NCBI GenBank assembly: GCA_017451025.1 | Contig: JAFSSM010000056.1 | Location: 1 to 64,000 of the forward strand | Direction of reading: 5' to 3' | Origin: Synergistaceae bacterium | GTDB lineage: Bacteria; Synergistota; Synergistia; Synergistales; Aminobacteriaceae | Length of the DNA: 64,000 nucleotides | In this document: positions 7,908-14,772 of the stretch, piece after piece | Layout: each line of letters begins with the position of its first letter | How positions within the stretch are numbered: the first letter of the stretch is position 1 | Position numbers and translations under genes: made by a program | Notes under the pieces: generated by a model | Databases searched by the model: none | Seen by the model: only the letters and a program-made list of their open reading frames with translations | What the model was told of the DNA's origin: nothing

Positions 7908-9536
7908 TTGTCCTCCTTAATAGGCAGTAATTGTACGGTAAAGAAATTTACAGCGATACTTTTGGGTGCAGCACTCGCAGTGAGCTTTGTTGTTCCCGCG
8001 TTTTCGGCAACGAATCCGTTTATGGACGTTCCCATGAATCATTGGGCGTATGATGCGATAGGACAGCTCGCGGCTCACGGAATCCTCTCGGGTTACCCGG
8101 ACGGCATGTATAAAGGCCAGCAGCAAACTACGCGCTATGAGTTAGCTTCGGCTCTGGCTAGGGCGTTGGCGGTAGTGGACATGACCAAAGCGAGCAAGCA
8201 GGATGTGGAAATGCTGAAGCGTCTTGTGGTGGAGTTCAAGGACGAACTGGAAGCTCTGGGAGTCAGGGTTGATGAACTGGACGAGCGTGTTGCAGTTCTG
8301 GAGGATCGTCTTGGTGGATGGCATATTCATGGAACGTTAGTGCTTGACGTCGTAAACAGGAGCGCAAACGATGCCGGTGACTCTTTCGGACCAGATGGAG
8401 ACGGCTCAATCGGATTTGATGAGGCTAGGCTGTTCTTTGAGCGTACATTCGGAGAAAACGACGAGTACTTCTTCAGAGCCAGACTGCGCAACGAAGAAGA
8501 AAAGAAGACGAATGCTGATGATGACGTGGTGAACGGAGCTTACTTCGACAGATTTTATGTAGAAATGCCCTTCTTCTTCGACTCAAGGCTTATGGTCGGC
8601 CGCAACAATTGGGCTTGGGAAGGTGATTACAAGATCAGTCTGCCAGAAACCGGAGGATGGACAGGCGGACAGCTGCTCACCGATTGGACTTGGACAGGAT
8701 TCGGACTCACCAAGAATTTTGGGCTGGGGACAGTTCAGGCAGCATTTGCACATCCCAACAAGAACTTCGGCATGGCTGGAGACGGCGAGACTCTGAGCGA
8801 CTGGATGGTTATGGCGAGAGGCAGCTTCCAGTTCACGGAACAGATTGGCTTCGATATTGGAGGCCAGGCGTTCGTGGGCGACAATGCGGAAGAAAGATAC
8901 AAAGACGATGCCGGAGTGTGGCAGGGAATGTCCTTCAATAATTTGTGGACAGCATTTGCGGGAGTGCGTTTCAACTTTAACGACAATATTGCGTTCAAGG
9001 GAACGTTCTATCACCAGCAGATGGACAGCGAATTTATCGGTAATTCCAACGGGCGCAGGACATGGCTCGATCGCGGTTATGGTCTCAGGAACGCTGCAGG
9101 CAACTATATTGATGTTGATGATGCCAATCACTGGGCCGCGATTATCGATGTCAAACAGGCTGCCCTCAAGTACACGAGTGTGTGGCTTGAATACGGACAG
9201 TATGACCAGGGCTTCAGAGTCTTAAACAGCGACGGAATATTCTACAGCGATCTTCTGAAGAGGTCTCAGGCAGCAGAGGATATCAAGTACTGGAGAGTTG
9301 GACTTGGCCAAGAGTGGAATGATAAGTGGGCTACATATTTGTTCTACTACGGCTACAACAGGGATATTCCAGGCGGGGATAACATCAAGCCTGCGGAGTA
9401 TGGAGTTGGCGTTCAGTATAAGCTCAATGATGCTACAACGATGGGCTTGAACTATATGCATGCTGACAACGATCAGGACGGCAATAACAGCCGTGAGGAT
9501 AACGTTGTGAGGTTCAGAACCAGCGTAACATTCTAA
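7908..9536 (+). CDS. SLH-domain outer-membrane porin 2 (apparently lacking its own start signals)
   Basis: A paralogue of porin 1: signal-peptide-like segment (KKFTAILLGAALAV...AFSA), SLH domain, coiled coil, then a diverged beta-barrel ending RFRTSVTF. Homology to the 'MKK' signal peptide begins at the AAG codon at 7941. The codon before it is GTA, not ATG, and no in-frame ATG or GTG lies upstream. The coordinates given use the only upstream candidate, TTG at 7908, which has no Shine-Dalgarno and would put 10 extra residues before the signal peptide. The nearby tcctcctta is the recombinase's own ribosome site on the opposite strand. The gene is otherwise intact over 530 codons and looks like a silent but maintained copy that needs inversion to be translated. 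A strong terminator follows. Confidence 0.85.
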   Translation: MSSLIGSNCTVKKFTAILLGAALAVSFVVPAFSATNPFMDVPMNHWAYDAIGQLAAHGILSGYPDGMYKGQQQTTRYELASALARALAVVDMTKASKQDVEMLKRLVVEFKDELEALGVRVDELDERVAVLEDRLGGWHIHGTLVLDVVNRSANDAGDSFGPDGDGSIGFDEARLFFERTFGENDEYFFRARLRNEEEKKTNADDDVVNGAYFDRFYVEMPFFFDSRLMVGRNNWAWEGDYKISLPETGGWTGGQLLTDWTWTGFGLTKNFGLGTVQAAFAHPNKNFGMAGDGETLSDWMVMARGSFQFTEQIGFDIGGQAFVGDNAEERYKDDAGVWQGMSFNNLWTAFAGVRFNFNDNIAFKGTFYHQQMDSEFIGNSNGRRTWLDRGYGLRNAAGNYIDVDDANHWAAIIDVKQAALKYTSVWLEYGQYDQGFRVLNSDGIFYSDLLKRSQAAEDIKYWRVGLGQEWNDKWATYLFYYGYNRDIPGGDNIKPAEYGVGVQYKLNDATTMGLNYMHADNDQDGNNSREDNVVRFRTSVTF

Positions 9537-9565
9537 TGCTGGAAGTCTAGGGCGAAGGATAAATT

Positions 9566-9601
9566 CGGAGGGGTTGTGAAAAACAGCTCCTCCGTTTTTT
9601 T
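9566..9601 (+). terminator. Intrinsic terminator of porin 2
   Basis: The stem cggagg (9566-9571) pairs with cctccg (9589-9594), followed by seven T residues (9595-9601). It lies 30 bp after the porin 2 stop. Its presence suggests this gene is transcribed at times. Confidence 0.8.
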
Positions 9602-9606
9602 GTCTC

Positions 9607-10053
9607 CTAAGCAAATGCCCGCTTCAATGCTTCAAGTCCCTCTTCTGCCCGCGTCTTGCTCACTATGCATATCGCACTCTCAATCGTTGAGTTGATTATC
9701 TCTATGTTCACCTTCACTGACGCTAAAGCCTCGAAAATCTTCGACAATGTACCAGCCGCATCAGCCCCCAAACTCACGCTTATAGCCGCTACCTCAGTCG
9801 CAAAAGATACCCCCTGACCGCCAACTCTCTCCGCAGCTTCCCGGCAGACAGGAATAACATCATCCAGCTTGTCCTTGCTGATCAGGAACGACAGGTCTGA
9901 ACGACCGCCGCGCATTGTGTTCTGAGTCACCATGCTGACGCTGACCCCGTGCGCAGACAAAGCCCCGAAAATCTCAGAAGCTACTCCTGGAACGTTAGGG
10001 ACTCCCAGAAACACAACGTGAACGCACTCATCATTAAAGGTTATGTTAGTCAT
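9607..10053 (-). CDS. Stand-alone tandem ACT-domain protein, aspartokinase regulatory-like
   Basis: A 148-residue protein that resembles the C-terminal regulatory half of aspartate kinase. Two ACT repeats are visible: VVFLGVPNVPGVASEIFGALSAHGVSVSMVTQN (about 13-45) and a second centred on ISVSLGADAAGTLSKIFEALASVKVNIEIIN (about 90-121). ACT pairs bind amino acids such as lysine or threonine. No kinase domain is present, so it could be a regulatory subunit or a sensor acting on another protein. It has its own GAGAGGAG site and lies between convergent porin 2 and the divergent Mrp operon. The ligand cannot be read from the sequence. Confidence 0.75.
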   Translation of the reverse strand: MTNITFNDECVHVVFLGVPNVPGVASEIFGALSAHGVSVSMVTQNTMRGGRSDLSFLISKDKLDDVIPVCREAAERVGGQGVSFATEVAAISVSLGADAAGTLSKIFEALASVKVNIEIINSTIESAICIVSKTRAEEGLEALKRAFA

Positions 10054-10103
10054 GAATTATGCTCCTCTCCATGTTATGGCAGGGTAAATTTTACAACGCC
10101 CTG

Positions 10104-10112
10104 TGCTAAAAT
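10104..10112 (+). promoter_or_regulatory. Extended -10 promoter of the Mrp operon
   Basis: TGCTAAAAT fits the extended -10 pattern TGnTAnAAT. It lies about 57 bp upstream of the mrpE TTG start. No good -35 box is present. Confidence 0.45.
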
Positions 10113-10168
10113 TTAAACTATCCTTATTCTCCAATAAATAATCATTTCTCATTAAGGGAGGTAATCTG

Positions 10169-10645
10169 TTGAGCCTCGTATATTTTGCTTTGTGGGTAAT
10201 CTTCAACGGCCGTGTTACCCGCGAGATTCTCATAGCCGGAGTCATAATCTCGCTGATGCTGGATCTGTTCGTGAAACATGTCATGAAAATACGGCTGACT
10301 GGTGCAACTTTCTGGAAGGCACTAAAACTTCTTCCTGACGCTCTGTTCTACGGAATCGTCCTTCTCATTGAGATAGTCAAGGCCAATTTCACGATTATTC
10401 GGCTGGTTCTTGCGCCGAGCATTCAGGTTGAGCCGTGCCTGGTTAAGTTCAATACTCCACTGAAGACCAATGCCGCAAGAGTCGCCCTCGCAAATTCCAT
10501 CACTCTCACTCCCGGAACAATTACGGTCTCTCTTGAGGGAAATGAACTGCTGGTGCACGCGTTGGACAAGGGAATAGCTGAAGGACTGCAGGGAAGTATT
10601 TTTGAGCGGCTGCTTGCCAGAATGGAGAGAAGAGCAAATGCCTGA
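10169..10645 (+). CDS. mrpE: Na+/H+ antiporter subunit MrpE (MnhE/MbhA-like)
   Basis: A 158-residue membrane subunit of the multi-subunit cation/proton antiporter. The first ~65 residues contain two hydrophobic segments, and the C-terminal half carries the family hallmark VALANSITLTPGTITV. The start is TTG at 10169, with an AAGGGAGG site 8 nt upstream. It opens an operon ordered E-F-G-MbhD-B-C-D-D, the same order as the membrane arm of archaeal Mbh complexes. Overlaps with mrpF suggest coupled translation. Confidence 0.88.
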   Translation: MSLVYFALWVIFNGRVTREILIAGVIISLMLDLFVKHVMKIRLTGATFWKALKLLPDALFYGIVLLIEIVKANFTIIRLVLAPSIQVEPCLVKFNTPLKTNAARVALANSITLTPGTITVSLEGNELLVHALDKGIAEGLQGSIFERLLARMERRANA

Positions 10646-10934
10646 CGTTATGACCATGAGAAATATTGTGCTTGCCGTCGCCGGAGCGTTTTTGTCGGTG
10701 AGCGTGTTTGTGTGCCTGTTCAGGGCATCGCTTGGCCCGAGATACACCGACAGAATTATTGCCTCAAGCATGATCGGGACAAAAATTATCCTGTTAATCG
10801 CGGTGCTGGCTATGGCTGTCGGGAATGACTATCTTGTTGATATATGCCTGATCTACGCGATAATCAATTTTCTGTCGGTTGTGGTTCTTGCGCGGTCGGT
10901 GCTGGAGCGGAAGGAAGGGGAAAAAGAAATATGA
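10638..10934 (+). CDS. mrpF: Na+/H+ antiporter subunit MrpF (MnhF/MbhB-like)
   Basis: A 98-residue protein with three predicted membrane helices and the family motif RASLGPRYTDRIIASSMIGTK split around residues 25-45. I chose the ATG at 10638 rather than the longer upstream frame: it has a GGAGAGAAGAG site and overlaps mrpE by 8 nt, and its size is normal for MrpF. The stop overlaps mrpG (ATGA). Confidence 0.87.
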   Translation: MPDVMTMRNIVLAVAGAFLSVSVFVCLFRASLGPRYTDRIIASSMIGTKIILLIAVLAMAVGNDYLVDICLIYAIINFLSVVVLARSVLERKEGEKEI

Positions 10935-11275
10935 TCCGGGTAATTATCGGAGGTCTGCTGATATTTGGAGGACTGTGTGTTCTGGGAATTGCGACTGTAG
11001 GGATATTCAGGTTCTCGCACATGCTGAACAGGATACACATTGCGGCCAAGTGCGACACGATGGGTGCGCTGCTGGTGATTTCAGGGTTAATGGTGCTGTC
11101 GGGGTGGACGGTGTTTTCGCTGAAATTAGGACTGGTGATCGTGTTTTTGTGGCTGTGCAACCCTGCGGCGAGTCATCTTGTTGCGCGAGCTGAGGTGAAG
11201 ACTAATCCGGAGATAGAGCAGATATGTGATTATGTTGACCTGACGGAAGGGGAGAAGCCTAATGATCGTGATTGA
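10931..11275 (+). CDS. mrpG: Na+/H+ antiporter subunit MrpG (MnhG/MbhC-like)
   Basis: A 114-residue subunit with three membrane helices. The sequence VGIFRFSHMLNRIHIAAKCDTMGALLV matches the MrpG signature (normally Pxxxx-R-HaatkadTlG). The ATG at 10931 overlaps the mrpF stop as ATGA. The C-terminus is acidic and overlaps the next gene by 14 nt. Confidence 0.87.
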   Translation: MIRVIIGGLLIFGGLCVLGIATVGIFRFSHMLNRIHIAAKCDTMGALLVISGLMVLSGWTVFSLKLGLVIVFLWLCNPAASHLVARAEVKTNPEIEQICDYVDLTEGEKPNDRD

Positions 11276-11534
11276 GTGGCTGCTGCTAATATTCCTGATT
11301 GTGTGCGCAATAGCTGTGTCGATCTCGAACAACCTGCTGAACTCGATAATAATCTTCATGAGCTACAGTCTTGTGATGGCGGTGATATGGGTGTTATTGA
11401 GGTCTCCGGACTTGGCGATAACGGAAGCGGCGGTAGGAGCAGGAGTAACGAGTGTGCTGTTCTTTCTGGCGTTGAGGAAGATCGGTCAGATGGGGCACAA
11501 GGACGATGGTGAGAATGAAGGAGGAAGAAGATAG
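11262..11534 (+). CDS. MbhD-like membrane subunit (DUF4040, MrpA C-terminal region)
   Basis: A 90-residue protein with three hydrophobic helices. The segment SPDLAITEAAVGAGVTSVLFFLALRKI corresponds to the part of MrpA called MbhD when split. In Mrp complexes this part is fused to the end of the large MrpA subunit; here it is a separate gene, as in archaeal Mbh/Mbx operons. The conserved acidic residues (Asp50, Glu55) in that helix are likely in the ion path (inference from family). Confidence 0.8.
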   Translation: MIVIEWLLLIFLIVCAIAVSISNNLLNSIIIFMSYSLVMAVIWVLLRSPDLAITEAAVGAGVTSVLFFLALRKIGQMGHKDDGENEGGRR

Positions 11535-11535
11535 C

Positions 11536-11661
11536 ATGCAGACAATTGAAAGTATAGGTGTTATGCAGGACGACAAGCTAACAGTTCCCATAGAAATAAG
11601 CGAGAAATTCTCCTTTTCCGATGGCTGCAAGGTAATGAAGATGCGCAGAGGCCATAAATGA
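11536..11661 (+). CDS. Small antitoxin-like ORF (VapB-type candidate)
   Basis: A 41-codon ORF (MQTIESIGVMQDDKLTVPIE...) with an upstream GGAGGAAGAA site and an ATGA overlap with the following PIN-like start. The 'DDKLTVPIEI' strand pattern is reminiscent of AbrB/VapB-type DNA-binding antitoxins. Its stop-start coupling to a PIN start is the classic toxin-antitoxin layout. It is too short for any firm family call. With the toxin truncated, it may be an orphan. Confidence 0.5.
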   Translation: MQTIESIGVMQDDKLTVPIEISEKFSFSDGCKVMKMRRGHK

Positions 11662-11850
11662 AGATATTTATTGACACAAATATTCTCGTTTCGTTTGCGT
11701 TATGACCGTGCAGTGTACCGTCAAGGACATTTGAAAAGGCATCTTTACCATTTAATGGAAATTTTCTGACAGAATCTCTACGCTGTACGATTTTCTGTCA
11801 AAAGCTATCCACGCATCATGAACGCGTCAGAATTTCTCGAACTCGATTAA
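11658..11850 (+). pseudogene. Truncated PIN-domain (VapC-type) toxin remnant
   Basis: The ORF starts MKIFIDTNILVSFAL, a clear PIN-domain N-terminus with the first catalytic Asp, then hits TGA at 11703-11705. The same frame continues open past the stop with residues resembling a PIN sequence (SVPSRTFEKA) before similarity fades, so the gene has a nonsense mutation and has probably lost most of its 3' part. Intact VapC proteins have about 130-140 residues. The remnant fills the gap between the MbhD-like gene and the mrpB-like gene, which otherwise form one operon. Confidence 0.6.
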
Positions 11851-11875
11851 TCACACGAAAGGAGCATCTAAAACC

Positions 11876-12829
11876 TTGAACGAAGAATTACGCAACATCT
11901 GGACTCAATTCTTCAACTGGGTCATGGGCAACGGCCCCCGCCCCGAAAACGAAGTCATCCCCCCCGAACCTCCTCCTGCCCTGCCCTTCACGCAGAAACC
12001 GGAGGACAAATATTCCCGCTTCCACGAGGCCACCCTCAAAGAACGCTATAACCAGTGGCTCGAACTTCACGGTCTTCACATATTCTCGTCCCTCTACTCC
12101 GGCCTGAGCGTCCTAACCTGCATCGTGATCGTCTGCCTCCTACTCGCAACTGTTGCAGAACTCCCGCCCTTCGGCCACGAGCGCAACCCCGCCAACAACG
12201 AGGTCATACGCCGCTACGTACAATACGGCTGGCACGAAACAGGCGCACAGAATATCGTTGCTGGTCTGATTCTGGATTACCGCGCATTCGACACGTTCGG
12301 CGAGTCGTCCGTGCTGTTCACCGCCGCGTGCAGTGTCCTAATGATTCTCAGTGCCACGCGCAGCAACAAGCCCGACAAGAAATCTCCGCTTATGCGTCAT
12401 CACGTATTTCGGAAGGACGACGCAATCCTTCAAGGTATTGCTTCACTTTCAATACCCGTGATTCTTATGATGGGATGTGTCGTAGTCATAAACGGCCATC
12501 TTTCGCCCGGCGGAGGCTTTTCCGGAGGAGCTATCCTCAGCACAGCGTTAATCCTTGCCGCAAACGCTTACGGCTTCGAGCGAGTTCACGAGTTCTTCAG
12601 CGAGCGCACATTCATCGTATCCAGCTCAACAGCTCTCATGATTTATGCTCTCTCGAAGGGTTATTCGTTCTTCACCGGAGCTAATCACCTGCACTCGATT
12701 ATCCCTAAGGGCACAGTCGGCGATATACTCAGTGCTGGGCTGATACTTCCGCTCGATATTTGCGTGGGGCTAATCGTTGCAGGAACACTTTACGGATTTT
12801 ATGCGTTATTCAGCGAGGGGGAAATGTAG
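11876..12829 (+). CDS. mrpB: MrpB-like subunit fused to an MbhE-like N-terminal domain
   Basis: A 317-residue membrane protein. The N-terminal ~55 residues are cytosolic and Pro-rich. Residues about 75-155 carry the MbhE/MrpA-tail motif (TGAQNIVAGLILDYRAFDTFGE). Residues about 180-310 form an MnhB domain with the signature NGHLSPGGGFSGGAIL. In Mrp operons the first part belongs to MrpA, and in Mbh operons the two parts are separate genes, so this is a fusion. The start is TTG at 11876 with AAAGGAG 11 nt upstream, slightly far. Confidence 0.82.
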   Translation: MNEELRNIWTQFFNWVMGNGPRPENEVIPPEPPPALPFTQKPEDKYSRFHEATLKERYNQWLELHGLHIFSSLYSGLSVLTCIVIVCLLLATVAELPPFGHERNPANNEVIRRYVQYGWHETGAQNIVAGLILDYRAFDTFGESSVLFTAACSVLMILSATRSNKPDKKSPLMRHHVFRKDDAILQGIASLSIPVILMMGCVVVINGHLSPGGGFSGGAILSTALILAANAYGFERVHEFFSERTFIVSSSTALMIYALSKGYSFFTGANHLHSIIPKGTVGDILSAGLILPLDICVGLIVAGTLYGFYALFSEGEM

Positions 12830-12832
12830 ACC

Positions 12833-13264
12833 ATGCTGGAAAAATTATTGCTCAATCATTACGAGGCCGCCGCAGTCATTCTCTCTGGGATAGGTCTCAC
12901 AAATTTGCTCCTTCAGCGCAACCTCATTAAGAAAATTATCGGCCTTAACATCATGGATACAGCGGTCTATCTGTTCTTGGCCGCTAAGGGTTATGTTGCT
13001 GGCAGAGCCGCTCCGATTCTCTTCGAGGAGGGTGGAAAGTGGGTAACTAACCCCGACGTATACGTAAATCCTGTTCCGGCGGGACTGGTGCTCACCGGAA
13101 TTGTGGTCAGCGTCAGCGTTACGGCGTTTGCACTCGCGTTGACACTGAGACTCTACGAACATTACGGGACTCTGAACATTGACGAGGCACTGCTCAAGAT
13201 GACCGAACAGCAGGAAGACATAGAGGCCAAAGTTTCGCAGGCAGAAGAGGATGTGCTGGCATGA
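12833..13264 (+). CDS. mrpC: Na+/H+ antiporter subunit MrpC (NuoK-like)
   Basis: A 143-residue NuoK-like protein with three membrane helices. The segment RNLIKKIIGLNIMDTAVYLFL (about 30-50) and the PVPAGLVLTGIVV helix (about 81-95) are typical of MrpC/MnhC. A cytoplasmic Glu/Gln-rich tail follows. The stop overlaps the next ATG (ATGA). Confidence 0.87.
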   Translation: MLEKLLLNHYEAAAVILSGIGLTNLLLQRNLIKKIIGLNIMDTAVYLFLAAKGYVAGRAAPILFEEGGKWVTNPDVYVNPVPAGLVLTGIVVSVSVTAFALALTLRLYEHYGTLNIDEALLKMTEQQEDIEAKVSQAEEDVLA

Positions 13265-14772
13265 ATGAAATAAGCATGTTTGCGTTCAACATTCCGTTCG
13301 TCAGCATTTTCCTGATGATGATTTCCGCGATAATTACACCGCTTATCCCCAACAGAAACAGGCTTCCGGAAAAATTATCCTGCTGGGTCATCAGCATCGT
13401 GGGCGTTCTGTCTGCCTACCTGCTCTATGCGCTCACCAATTCCGGACAGAGTATAACCTTCAACTTCGCGATGGGACATTTTCCCGCCCCTTGGGGAAAT
13501 GAGCTTAGGGCCGGACCTCTCGAGGCTGTGTTGTCTCTGGTCTTCTGCATAGCAATGCTCCTGTCCCTGCTCGGAAATTTTTCGTCTACTCAGGAAGATA
13601 TTGCTCCTGCCCGGCGAAACATCTTCTGCGTGCTCGTCAACTTGCTGACCGCCTCACTCTTGGCCCTGACCTACACCAACGACCTGTTCACCGCCTACGT
13701 ATTCATCGAGATAAACACAATTGCGGCTTGCTCGATCGTTGCGGTGAAGGAAGGCGCGGAAACTGTGAGAGCCGCGTTGCGTTACCTGGTGATGAGCCTT
13801 GTGGGGTCAGGACTGGTTATGATTTCCATTTGCCTGCTGTACGGATTGACAGGGCACCTTCTTATGCAGAACATGCACGGAGCAATTCAGGTCCTCGTTA
13901 CCACACAAAACTACATGATGCCTCTGACCGTATCGCTGGCGTTAATCACCGTAGGTCTCGCCATCAAGAGCGCGCTTTACCCGTTTGCGGCGTGGCTGCC
14001 TGATGCACACGGAAGCTCGACCAATGCCTCAAGCGCAATTCTCTCGGGATTGGTGCTGAAGGGTCATATTTTTATCCTCATCAAGATATTTTGCCGGGTG
14101 TTCGGTCTGGATGTGATACATGCCCTCAGAATGGACACAGTGATATTCATTCTGGGTGTAGTGGCTATGATTATTGGTTCAGTCCACGCGCTCAGGCAGA
14201 AGAACGTCAAGCGAATGATTGCGTGGTCGAGCGTTGCGCAGGTAGGGTATATTTTTTTGGGTGTCGGCCTGAACACGATAGCAGGGATTGCCGCCGCATG
14301 TCTCCACATAATCGTTCACGCAACAGTTAAGCCGATGCTGTTCACCGCTGCCGGAGGACTCAGCAGTGCCGCCGGACACAAGAAGGGACTTCATGCATTG
14401 ATGGGAACGTTCTACGTGAATCGTTGGGCGGGACTTGGACTGATAGCCGGAGCCTGCTCAATGATGGGTGTACCTGCATTTGCAGGGTTTGCGTCGAAAT
14501 TGAGCCTTATGCTCGCGTCGTTCGATTCTCCGTTTGTGGCGTGGTCATTGGCGGCACTGGCGGCAAGCTCAGTCTTGAACGCGCTGTACTATGTTCCGGC
14601 GGTGATAGTGATAATGACTCACAGCAAGGATGCGCAGAAAAACTTCACCGCTCCTCCTCCCACGAAACTGTATAACTTCTCAATGCTGGCGTTCCTGATC
14701 CTGAACTTTTATCTGGGGCTGTTCTGTATGCCATTGCTCAGACTCATAACGAGAGGGGTGAACGTGCTGTGA
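13261..14772 (+). CDS. mrpD: Proton-conducting antiporter subunit MrpD-like (first copy)
   Basis: A 503-residue, roughly 14-helix member of the NuoL/M/N antiporter family. Typical ion-path features are visible: the acidic residue in FIEINTIAACSIV, the Lys in LAIKSALYPFAAWLPDAHG (broken-helix TM7 region), and Lys-Arg in KNVKRMIAWSSVAQVGY. It pumps or exchanges H+ for Na+ together with the other subunits. The start overlaps mrpC and the stop overlaps the second copy (GTGA). Confidence 0.87.
   Translation: MNEISMFAFNIPFVSIFLMMISAIITPLIPNRNRLPEKLSCWVISIVGVLSAYLLYALTNSGQSITFNFAMGHFPAPWGNELRAGPLEAVLSLVFCIAMLLSLLGNFSSTQEDIAPARRNIFCVLVNLLTASLLALTYTNDLFTAYVFIEINTIAACSIVAVKEGAETVRAALRYLVMSLVGSGLVMISICLLYGLTGHLLMQNMHGAIQVLVTTQNYMMPLTVSLALITVGLAIKSALYPFAAWLPDAHGSSTNASSAILSGLVLKGHIFILIKIFCRVFGLDVIHALRMDTVIFILGVVAMIIGSVHALRQKNVKRMIAWSSVAQVGYIFLGVGLNTIAGIAAACLHIIVHATVKPMLFTAAGGLSSAAGHKKGLHALMGTFYVNRWAGLGLIAGACSMMGVPAFAGFASKLSLMLASFDSPFVAWSLAALAASSVLNALYYVPAVIVIMTHSKDAQKNFTAPPPTKLYNFSMLAFLILNFYLGLFCMPLLRLITRGVNVL

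Larger units (their letters stand above)
6667..7947. mobile_element. Candidate invertible DNA segment (promoter switch) bounded by AAGAAAT inverted repeats
   Basis: The 7-bp sequence atttctt at 6667-6673 and its reverse complement aagaaat at 7941-7947 flank the recombinase gene and the porin 1 promoter, leader, Shine-Dalgarno and ATG. In porin 1 the repeat follows ATG directly (ATG AAG AAA T). In porin 2 it follows GTA (GTA AAG AAA T) in the same reading frame. Inverting the interval would therefore give porin 2 an in-frame ATG with promoter and ribosome site and remove them from porin 1. The dyad GTAAA-GAAA-TTTAC surrounds the porin 2 copy. The shortness of the repeat and its location in homologous signal-peptide codons are the main reasons for caution. 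Confidence 0.55.

Noticed and set aside
6661-7935. Shared 8-mer GCAGTAAT near both porin starts as the recombination site
   Set aside because: One copy lies downstream of the AAGAAAT repeat (porin 1) and the other upstream (porin 2); recombination there would not restore an in-frame start.
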